From: Nitrospirales bacterium
Lineage (GTDB): Bacteria > Nitrospirota > Nitrospiria > Nitrospirales > UBA2166
Assembly: GCA_029261375.1 (NCBI GenBank)
Contig: JAJDBL010000073.1
Location: forward strand, 1 to 5,837
Reading direction: 5' to 3'
Length of the DNA stretch: 5,837 nucleotides
The notes under the pieces were generated by a model that was given only the letters and a program-made list of their open reading frames with translations, did no database searches and had not been told where the DNA came from. Positions 1 through 4,670 of this stretch are shown in pieces; within the stretch, counting starts at the first letter, position 1; every line of letters starts with the position of its first letter. Made by a program: the position numbers and the translations under genes.

Positions 1-79
1 TGGCTTCGCGGGTGGGGATATTAATCTCTATCCGTATGTCACCAATAATCCCATAAATTTTGTAGACCCATTCGGGCTG
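1..79 (+). repeat. Rhs core-end direct repeat, copy 1
   Basis: This pairs with 1921-1999 without gaps at an offset of exactly 1920. By eye 45 of the first 50 bases match and 61 of all 79; the encoded segment matches at 23 of 26 residues. Most changes in the first 50 bases are silent third-position changes. Similarity stops at the DPFGL codons, the normal core/tip boundary, and the true left end is outside the window. Confidence 0.85.
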
Positions 80-346
80 CAATCCGCAATTCTGTTTTTT
101 GAAATTCCTGAGCTAAAGCCAAAGAAGTTTGATCCAGGTCCCCCGTCCCTTCCCAATCCACCGCCACTCCAAAGTTGCACGGTTAACGCGGCAAATGTGC
201 TTCGCGGCCTGAATACCATCGTACTTGGACCATTAGACTTCAATATTGTTCTTTTTCCTCAGGATATACCGAAACCCAAAGTCAAAATCCCTGGTCGTGC
301 AGTGGATGTTGCAAAACCGATAATTATATTTCAGTTTGACTTCTAG
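2..346 (+). CDS. Rhs/YD-repeat protein, 3' end only (core end plus variable tip 1)
   Basis: The frame is open from the left edge to TAG at 344-346 and encodes 114 residues, so the start lies outside the window. Residues 1-26 (GFAGGDINLYPYVTNNP...DPFGL) are the conserved end of the Rhs repeat-associated core, which in full-length Rhs proteins closes the shell around the C-terminal tip. Residues 27-114 are a variable tip of 88 residues. It is proline-rich (KPKKFDPGPPSLPNPPP), then mixed hydrophobic, and ends ...IIIFQFDF. I do not recognise the tip as any toxin domain and see no obvious catalytic motif. In the Rhs family such tips are often toxins exported to neighbouring cells. A signal-peptide protein gene starts about 30 bp downstream, in the place where immunity genes are usually found. 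The core assignment is secure; toxic activity of this tip is inference. Confidence 0.85.
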   Translation, partial: GFAGGDINLYPYVTNNPINFVDPFGLQSAILFFEIPELKPKKFDPGPPSLPNPPPLQSCTVNAANVLRGLNTIVLGPLDFNIVLFPQDIPKPKVKIPGRAVDVAKPIIIFQFDF

Positions 347-365
347 TGAGTGGAACTCATGTTTC

Positions 366-372
366 AAAGGAG
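366..372 (+). promoter_or_regulatory. Ribosome binding site of the PDZ-like protein gene
   Basis: AAAGGAG lies 4 nt before ATG 377 and 13 nt before ATG 386. It lies downstream of the in-frame GTG 350 and ATG 359, so it argues against both longer forms. Confidence 0.6.
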
Positions 373-376
373 ATGG

Positions 377-1177
377 ATGCCTAAAATGTTTCCTACATAC
401 AATCGTAGCGTAACCCTCGCAACGTGTGTGCTCGCTATGTTTTTCTCACTGATATTCCCGCTTCTCGGCTGGGCTGATTCCGCCAGCTACAAGACATCCT
501 ACCAAGACGAACTAAAAACTGCGGGGAAAGACGCACTGAGTAAGATCAGAGCGGTTGTCCCCGATAAGCCCCACTGTTTACTCGATATGCAAGCCACCGA
601 TGGTTACGTCACAAATGTGTCCCGAAATGTGGAAGCAGCGGGTTTACAACTTGGCGATCAGATCCTTGCGTATGACGAAATTAAGTTCGTTGATGATGTA
701 TCGACAGCGAGATATATCTATGCGCGTCCACCAAGCGCAAAGTTGCGGCTCACCATTCAACGCAATGAGCAACATATATCACTGGTTTTACCCTGTACTG
801 ATGGGCATCATTCTACAGCTCTTCAGGCGCGCTTAGCACAAAGTCTCATTGACGGAAACTGGGAAGGATGCTTGGCTATCGCTGGAAAATTGGATGACGA
901 ATATCCGACTAAACCCTCAAAGTCCAAGCTCATTAAAATGAAACTCGCGTGCACTTATGCTAAAGCAGAAAAGTTAGGGTTCGGCTTCGGCGACGCTCAT
1001 GCAGGATACATGCATGAGGAGCAGCACCGTCATATCGATGAGGCACGGTTTATTCCCGGTGGGATCGCATCGATTGCTGACTCTGTGCGTAATGCGGTAA
1101 CCGTCCTTCGAAGTTACGGTTATGACGAATATGCCAATGACATAGAGCGCAGATTCCAACACCATACCCATAAGTAG
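377..1177 (+). CDS. Secreted PDZ-like domain protein, downstream of Rhs tip 1
   Basis: This encodes a 266-residue protein from the ATG at 377. AAAGGAG at 366-372 supports that start. The frame also opens at GTG 350 and ATG 359, but both lie before the ribosome site; ATG 386 is a second possibility. Residues 11-33 form a signal peptide: a hydrophobic run, then GWA followed by DS, a typical signal peptidase I site, so the product is probably periplasmic or exported. Residues about 75-138 look like a PDZ domain: DGYVTNVSRNVEAAGLQLGD, then QILAYDEIKF, then a strand ending SLVLPC. In such domains the AGLxxGDxIL segment lies beside the peptide-binding groove. The rest is mostly helical and charged with several Cys and a His-rich end (HRH, HHTHK); no protease triad is visible. 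Its place directly behind an Rhs tip makes it an immunity or accessory candidate, but no immunity family is recognised. Confidence 0.85.
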   Translation: MPKMFPTYNRSVTLATCVLAMFFSLIFPLLGWADSASYKTSYQDELKTAGKDALSKIRAVVPDKPHCLLDMQATDGYVTNVSRNVEAAGLQLGDQILAYDEIKFVDDVSTARYIYARPPSAKLRLTIQRNEQHISLVLPCTDGHHSTALQARLAQSLIDGNWEGCLAIAGKLDDEYPTKPSKSKLIKMKLACTYAKAEKLGFGFGDAHAGYMHEEQHRHIDEARFIPGGIASIADSVRNAVTVLRSYGYDEYANDIERRFQHHTHK

Positions 1178-1243
1178 TGCCCCACTCTATAAGGTTCTAA
1201 GAAACACCAGTGCTCGCTAGGGCTATGATCAGGTGGGAACCGA

Positions 1244-2359
1244 ATGGCGATGATGCAGACGCGTGATGCGGTGGGGAATCGGTTGTTGAAGGATGGACAA
1301 AGTACCCAAGCGACGTTTGATAGCGCGAATCGGCTGAATACCGATGACGACTTCACCTATACCTATGACCTCAACGGCAATCTCATCCAGAAAGTGGAGA
1401 TCGCAACAAGTGAGACCACGGATTACATTTATGATCCGGAGAATCAGTTGGTGGAGGTGAAGGAAAATAGCGTCACCACGGTCACGTACCGCTATGACGG
1501 GTTGGGACGGCGGATTGAAAAGGATGTGAGTGGTGGAGTCATCACCAGGTATGTGTATGACGGCGAAGATATTCTTTTGGAATACGATGTGACCGATACA
1601 TTGACCAATCGGTACACGCATGGACCCGGCATTGATGAACCACTCATCTTGGAGAGAGACACAAACTCCGACGGCGTGACGGATACGTCATACATCTATC
1701 ATGCGGATGGGTTAGGCAGTATTACCGAATTGACGGATAGTGCAGGCACGGTGGTCCAGGCCTATACCTACAATGCGTTTGGGGAACTGCAGAATGCCCC
1801 AACAATTATCCAACCGTTTACCTACACTGCCCGAGAATATGATCCTGAAACAGGACTCTATTACTACCGCGCGAGAACGTACGATCCGGCGATAGGCCGG
1901 TTCCTCCAGGAAGACCCTATCGGCTTTGCGGGCGGGGATATCAATCTGTATCCGTATGTCACCAATAATCCTCTCACCTTCACCGATCCGTTTGGGTTGG
2001 TCCTCACCACTGATCAGCAACTCCGCATTGCACTGATCTCTTCAGTTGCGGCGGGAGTTGGGAGCTTTTTTACACCGGCCGTTGCTGCAGCTACGGGTGG
2101 CTTAGCGAGCTTGGTTGCTACAGCCGCCACCGAAGGCAGTAGCTTCAGAGACATCGTGAACAATACAGCTGCTGGCTTGATCGGAGGGGCAACAGGCGCG
2201 AGCGTGGCACGACTTGTCACAAGCGTCGCGAAGACGCGCGTGCAGGGTGCGGCGAGGGCCGGCACACTCACCGCCGGATTCGAATTTGTCGGGCTTGGCG
2301 CCGACCCACTCTTCCCAGCATCACAGGCGTCAGCTGAAGAGGCCAATCAATGTCCTTAA
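1244..2359 (+). CDS. Orphan (N-terminally truncated) Rhs repeat-associated core protein with variable tip 2
   Basis: This encodes 371 residues, far shorter than the 1000 or more usual for full Rhs proteins. Residues 7-250 are YD-repeat core: YDLNGN (41), YRYDGLGRR (82-90), YVYDGED (103), the HADGLGS segment (153-159), YNAFGE (176-181), and the core end YDPETGLYYYRARTYDP...GRF with DPFGL at 248-252. The signal for export and the N-terminal plug are missing. Residues 253-371 are a new tip. It is hydrophobic and rich in Ala and Gly (SSVAAGVGSFFTPAVAAATG; then GLIGGATGAS), suggesting membrane-active or pretoxin-like character. The end is soluble-looking (...ASAEEANQCP). AGGTGG at 1231-1236, 7 nt before ATG 1244, could allow translation, but the start may be an accident of truncation. 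The frame is blocked by TGA at 1226-1228. A membrane-protein gene follows at 2462. This is probably a displaced tip module used as a recombination reservoir. Confidence 0.85.
   Translation: MAMMQTRDAVGNRLLKDGQSTQATFDSANRLNTDDDFTYTYDLNGNLIQKVEIATSETTDYIYDPENQLVEVKENSVTTVTYRYDGLGRRIEKDVSGGVITRYVYDGEDILLEYDVTDTLTNRYTHGPGIDEPLILERDTNSDGVTDTSYIYHADGLGSITELTDSAGTVVQAYTYNAFGELQNAPTIIQPFTYTAREYDPETGLYYYRARTYDPAIGRFLQEDPIGFAGGDINLYPYVTNNPLTFTDPFGLVLTTDQQLRIALISSVAAGVGSFFTPAVAAATGGLASLVATAATEGSSFRDIVNNTAAGLIGGATGASVARLVTSVAKTRVQGAARAGTLTAGFEFVGLGADPLFPASQASAEEANQCP
1921..1999 (+). repeat. Rhs core-end direct repeat, copy 2
   Basis: This is the second copy of the repeat at 1-79. After position 1999 the two Rhs genes encode unrelated tips. 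The matching core with differing tips is the homology that would permit tip exchange by recombination. Confidence 0.85.
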
Positions 2360-2407
2360 AGTTAGATCGGTCGGAACGATACATCGTGCGTATAAACGGG
2401 CGAAGTA

Positions 2408-2436
2408 TTCACATGTCATTTTTACCTTATTTTAAT
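2408..2436 (+). promoter_or_regulatory. Sigma70-type promoter of the four-TM protein gene
   Basis: TTCACA at 2408-2413 (5 of 6 to the -35 consensus) and TTTAAT at 2431-2436 (5 of 6 to the -10 consensus) are separated by an ideal 17 bp. Transcription would begin near 2443, giving a leader of about 19 nt before ATG 2462. A short palindrome, ACGAT-AC-ATCGT, lies upstream at 2376-2387 and could be an operator, but it is small. An independent promoter means this gene need not rely on the Rhs transcript. Confidence 0.55.
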
Positions 2437-2461
2437 CCCAGAGGTCATACGACTTAGTTCT

Positions 2462-2887
2462 ATGTCTCACAACAAGCAAGTAGGACTGATGGGGATCGTG
2501 GGTGGTATCGTCGCGTTTATCTCGTTTGGTTATGTGGCCAATAAACGCGACATGATTATCCCTATTTCCGACTTTTTTCTCATCAAGTACGCGTTCCATA
2601 TCTTGGCTATAAACACTGGAGTAACTCTTATCGCTGCTGGAGCTCTGATGTACGTTGGTTTTCTTACTCCATACTACTCTGAACAACTCACAAAGTATGA
2701 AGAAGCAAAACTGTATGTCATTACACTCCCTTTGTGCCTACCAACAATGGTGTCGTGGACCTGTTTAGTTTATGCATTTCCGGCTGCCCAATGGATACAG
2801 GTCGCTTGGCCGATACTGATGATGGTCGGAATCTATACGTTTGTATCCAGCTGGAATAGCCTGAACAAGGGACCGGACGCGATGTAA
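2462..2887 (+). CDS. Four-transmembrane-segment protein, candidate partner of Rhs tip 2
   Basis: This encodes 141 residues with four hydrophobic stretches at about 8-27, 46-69, 84-107 and 113-131. A charged, tyrosine-rich loop (PYYSEQLTKYEEAK) lies between the second and third. Both ends are short and polar. I do not recognise a family. It is an inner-membrane protein by hydropathy. It lies 102 bp behind the orphan Rhs gene, whose tip is itself hydrophobic and Gly/Ala-rich. Small multi-TM proteins are often the immunity partner of membrane-targeting toxins, which makes that role plausible but unproven. The ribosome site before ATG 2462 is weak. ATG 2489 (Met10, preceded by TAGGACTG) is an alternative start that would shorten the first membrane segment only slightly. 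It ends at TAA 2885-2887 and faces the minus-strand relics downstream. Confidence 0.75.
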   Translation: MSHNKQVGLMGIVGGIVAFISFGYVANKRDMIIPISDFFLIKYAFHILAINTGVTLIAAGALMYVGFLTPYYSEQLTKYEEAKLYVITLPLCLPTMVSWTCLVYAFPAAQWIQVAWPILMMVGIYTFVSSWNSLNKGPDAM

Positions 2888-2906
2888 AGAAAGAAGGGAG
2901 AGCGCA

Positions 2907-3065
2907 TTAGCGATCGGCGCCCTTCAGGAAGGTGTCGATGGTCTGAAGCAACGTCTCGTTGGCCAGCGGCACGTGAGGCTGAGCGGAGCCGTCCTATTCG
3001 TCGCCTTCAGCCGTTCTACGCTTAAGAGTTGTTGCGCTACCTGTGGCTGCGTGAACCTCGCGGCT
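2907..3065 (-). pseudogene. Possible 3' relic of an unidentified gene
   Basis: Reading on past the HigA-like gene's stop in the same frame gives SREVHAATGSATTLKRRTAE, then GDE, an in-frame TAG, then DGSAQPHVPLANETLLQTID, then TFLKGADR and TAA at 2907-2909. The last part has normal protein character (alternating helix-like residues, a charged end). It may be the C-terminus of a decayed gene behind the antitoxin. I cannot name a family. With one internal stop and no start, it may also be chance. Confidence 0.25.
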
Positions 3066-3341
3066 CTACGTGACCTCGAGTCGTAATTCCTTCCCGAGGG
3101 CATGCGCGAATTTCTCGGGTGTGGACAGTTTGATGTCTTCGGCATGGTTTTCAATGCGGGAAATGGCCATCTTCTTGGTATTCAGCCGTCTGGCTAGTTC
3201 TTCTTGTGTCAGTCACGCTTCCTCACGGGCTTGTTTGAGTATCACGCCAACCTTGAATTGCGCATAGCCCAAGTCAAAGTCCTTGGCAAATGCGCGATCC
3301 GTCTTTGTGCGCTTTCTGATATACCGTTGGAGATTACTCAT
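3066..3341 (-). pseudogene. HigA/XRE-type helix-turn-helix antitoxin gene broken by one TGA
   Basis: The minus strand from ATG 3341 reads MSNLQRYIRKRTKTDRAFAK, then DFDLGYAQFKVGVILKQARE, EA, an in-frame TGA at 3213-3215 (codon 43), then LTQEELARRLNTKKMAISRI, ENHAEDIKLSTPEKFAHALG, KELRLEVT and TAG at 3066-3068. Apart from the stop this is a complete 91-codon protein. TQEELARRLNTKK...ISRIENH is a classic XRE helix-turn-helix (codons about 45-66), of the type found in HigA antitoxins of HigBA toxin-antitoxin pairs. These bind DNA and neutralise a RelE/HigB RNase. AGGAAG (forward 3347-3352) is a ribosome site 5 nt before the ATG. In HigBA the toxin gene normally precedes the antitoxin, but no RelE-like sequence is visible upstream, so this is an orphan relic. 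Either fragment alone would lack function: the first ends before the HTH. Confidence 0.8.
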
Positions 3342-3585
3342 GGTTTCTTCCTGGTGAACCACTGTAACGCGCAACGAACGGTTTGATTCTGGATAGAGTC
3401 CCTAGCGACTCTTGTCAGGCTGTCCAGAAACTCGTGAGAGGTGCTTGAAACTGGACGTCGATTCGTGAGCGGGATTTCTGGGTAGGGGAAAATCTGGAAA
3501 TAGAGTGAATAAAGGAAAACCGGGGATGGGAGTCTCCAAACCACCGTCTGGTGTACGTCTCGCCTCTCCTCAGGTGACGCCGCAA
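3342..3585. other. Stretch without a recognisable gene
   Basis: This lies between the HTH pseudogene and the terminator of the PEP-CTERM gene. A minus-strand frame is open across it (90 codons, from 3610), but it begins inside the terminator stem. It encodes an uncharacteristic Arg/Phe/Pro mix and resembles no RelE/HigB toxin. Apart from the HTH gene's ribosome site at its left end I see nothing functional. Confidence 0.5.
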
Positions 3586-3627
3586 GAAACAAAAGAAAAC
3601 CGCCTGCCATTACGAGACAGCAGGCGG
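3586..3627 (-). terminator. Rho-independent terminator of the PEP-CTERM gene
   Basis: A perfect 8-bp GC-rich stem, CCGCCTGC/GCAGGCGG (3600-3607 with 3620-3627), has a 12-nt loop. On the minus strand it is followed by TTTTCTTTTGTTTC. It starts 29 nt after the stop codon of the PEP-CTERM gene. Confidence 0.85.
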
Positions 3628-3655
3628 TCGGGACGTAAGGCGTGGAGAAAAGAGC

Positions 3656-4357
3656 TTAGGTCGTGAGGGATGTTTTGCGTCGTACGTACCAGCCGATCAA
3701 CCCGACCATCCCCGTGCCAAACAGCATCACAGATGCCGGTTCCGGGACGGTCGCCGCCGGAACCGTGAGTACCTCGGATAACGCATAAAAGTGATTCTCA
3801 TTGGTAGTTAACCGGAGAAGTGAAGATTCTATCCACCTTCCATCCGTCTGTTTACTCACTCCGACTCTTGCCGCGGAACTTTCTCCCAATCGGCGCAATG
3901 GAGCATCGCCAAGTCCAGATGCAACTGATCCTGTCCAAACAGTGGTGAACCCAAGGTCGTTCCCTAGTTCAGTCACTGCGATGCCCGTATCGAGGGACCC
4001 ATCCCACATGTCAATAAAATTATCTGCTACCTTCTGGTCATTCAAATTGTAGACGGGTCCAGAGACCACCGCGTTGTCCTGGGCATCAATGGAACTCGTG
4101 GATGCAATGGCCGACCATTGCACATCCCCAGCCGATCCGCCTAATGAGATGAGGAGGGCATCGCCAGCGGTCTGCACGAAGGCATTGTAATCCGCAATAT
4201 TAGAGGACGTGGCATTGCGTTGGGCGCTGGTTACAAAGGCCAGTTGATAGGTATCGCCGGCACTGAGCTCCGTGGGGGTAAAGATGGGCATGGCCCAACT
4301 CTGGAGAGGCGCGAGCAGCAGCGCGAGGAAGAGGGCGAGTTTCAACAGTGGTTTGAT
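3656..4357 (-). CDS. PEP-CTERM sorting domain surface protein (likely AUC start)
   Basis: From the ATC at 4357 this encodes 233 residues. Positions 1-22 are a signal peptide (basic KPLLK, Leu/Ala core, SWA before MPIF). The body has the pattern of a known PEP-CTERM protein group: ADYNAFVQTAG, WSAIASTSS, NAVVSGPVYNLNDQKVADNF, DMWDGSLD, VWTGS, and the closing LSEVLTVP. The end is the sorting signal: VPEP at 204-207, a hydrophobic span 208-224, then the basic RRK. In this system an exosortase (EpsH/XrtA type) processes the tail, and the genes often accompany exopolysaccharide clusters. That fits the glycosyltransferase upstream, but no exosortase is in the window. No cysteine is present. The frame extends to GTG 4417, but that lies upstream of the inferred transcription start and lacks a ribosome site. 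The specific role of the body domain is unknown. Confidence 0.88.
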   Translation of the reverse strand: MKPLLKLALFLALLLAPLQSWAMPIFTPTELSAGDTYQLAFVTSAQRNATSSNIADYNAFVQTAGDALLISLGGSAGDVQWSAIASTSSIDAQDNAVVSGPVYNLNDQKVADNFIDMWDGSLDTGIAVTELGNDLGFTTVWTGSVASGLGDAPLRRLGESSAARVGVSKQTDGRWIESSLLRLTTNENHFYALSEVLTVPAATVPEPASVMLFGTGMVGLIGWYVRRKTSLTT

Positions 4358-4362
4358 CGGGT

Positions 4363-4369
4363 CCTCCTT
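4363..4369 (-). promoter_or_regulatory. Consensus Shine-Dalgarno deciding the PEP-CTERM start
   Basis: The minus strand reads AAGGAGG, then 5 nt (ACCCG), then ATC at 4357-4355. No ATG, GTG or TTG lies at a usable distance: the next CTG and TTG are 14 and 17 nt away. The ATC opens exactly the expected signal peptide. Confidence 0.7.
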
Positions 4370-4417
4370 AGGATGAACAGCGCCATTTGTCTGCCATGAC
4401 TGTGACCAGAATTCCAC

Positions 4418-4423
4418 ATGATA
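4418..4423 (-). promoter_or_regulatory. -10 box of the PEP-CTERM gene promoter
   Basis: The minus strand reads TATCAT (5 of 6 to TATAAT). No fair -35 box stands 16-18 bp upstream, as expected of an activator-dependent promoter. The inferred transcription start is near 4411, giving a leader of about 54 nt. Confidence 0.5.
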
Positions 4424-4444
4424 GCACGGGGTGGTGAGTGCTCT

Positions 4445-4460
4445 CGTGACCTATATCACG
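4445..4460 (-). promoter_or_regulatory. CRP/FNR-family activator site at -41.5
   Basis: CGTGA-CCTATA-TCACG on the plus strand is a perfect 5-bp inverted repeat with the 6-bp spacer of CRP-family sites (consensus TGTGA-N6-TCACA). Its centre, 4452.5, is exactly -41.5 from a start at 4411 set by the -10 box. This is the class II activator position, where the protein replaces the -35 contact. Which regulator binds cannot be told from sequence. Confidence 0.55.
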
Positions 4461-4544
4461 GCCGGAGACTGGACACCGTGTCGTTACCGTGTGTTAGGCA
4501 TCCGTTGCTTCCGGCTCAAAAGAGAAGAGGGGATTGTGCGGGGT

Positions 4545-4602
4545 AAAAACGAATGTTTGGTCGACGCCAATTTATCGCTCTCCTCGTTATTCGAAACATT
4601 CG
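4545..4602 (-). terminator. Terminator-like hairpin downstream of the glycosyltransferase
   Basis: On the minus strand CGAATGTTT (4602-4594) pairs perfectly over 9 bp with AAACATTCG (4558-4550) and is followed by TTTTT (4549-4545). The 35-nt loop and modest GC content make it weaker than a typical terminator. The first arm can also pair with an upstream arm at 4633-4640. Confidence 0.45.
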
Positions 4603-4624
4603 AGACTCGGTAGGACAGGTTGAT

Positions 4625-4647
4625 CTGGCTCACTCGAATGCAGCCAG
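4625..4647 (-). other. Hairpin just behind the glycosyltransferase stop
   Basis: CTGGCT/AGCCAG (4625-4630 with 4642-4647) is a 6-bp stem with an 11-nt loop, 24 nt after the stop and without a U run. Its loop contains CATTCGAG on the minus strand, which is complementary to the terminator's first arm. Confidence 0.4.
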
Positions 4648-4670
4648 TTCGACAGAAAGAAGCGTCTACA

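Noticed and set aside
350..376. GTG 350 and ATG 359 as starts of the PDZ-like protein
   Set aside because: The ribosome site at 366-372 lies after both, and the extra residues spoil the short basic signal-peptide head.
1229..1621. 130-codon minus-strand frame opposite the Rhs core
   Set aside because: The plus strand carries clear YD repeats; the antisense product is an artefact of that codon pattern.
1..2000. The Rhs core repeat as ends of a transposable element
   Set aside because: It is coding, diverged mainly at silent sites, ends at the normal core/tip border, and no transposase or terminal inverted repeat is present.
2014..2346. 110-codon minus-strand frame opposite Rhs tip 2
   Set aside because: It is a shadow of the plus-strand frame; its Ala/Val/Thr bias mirrors the Gly/Ala-rich tip.
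2893..2925. GAAGGG/CCCTTC inverted repeat after the four-TM gene as a terminator
   Set aside because: Six-base stem, 21-nt loop and no T run.
3338..3610. 90-codon minus-strand frame between the HTH pseudogene and the terminator
   Set aside because: It starts inside the terminator stem, overlaps the HTH gene's start, has no clear ribosome site, and its composition is unlike a real protein.
4431..4613. 60-codon plus-strand frame upstream of the PEP-CTERM gene
   Set aside because: It has no ribosome site or protein character and overlaps the regulatory palindrome and the terminator arms.
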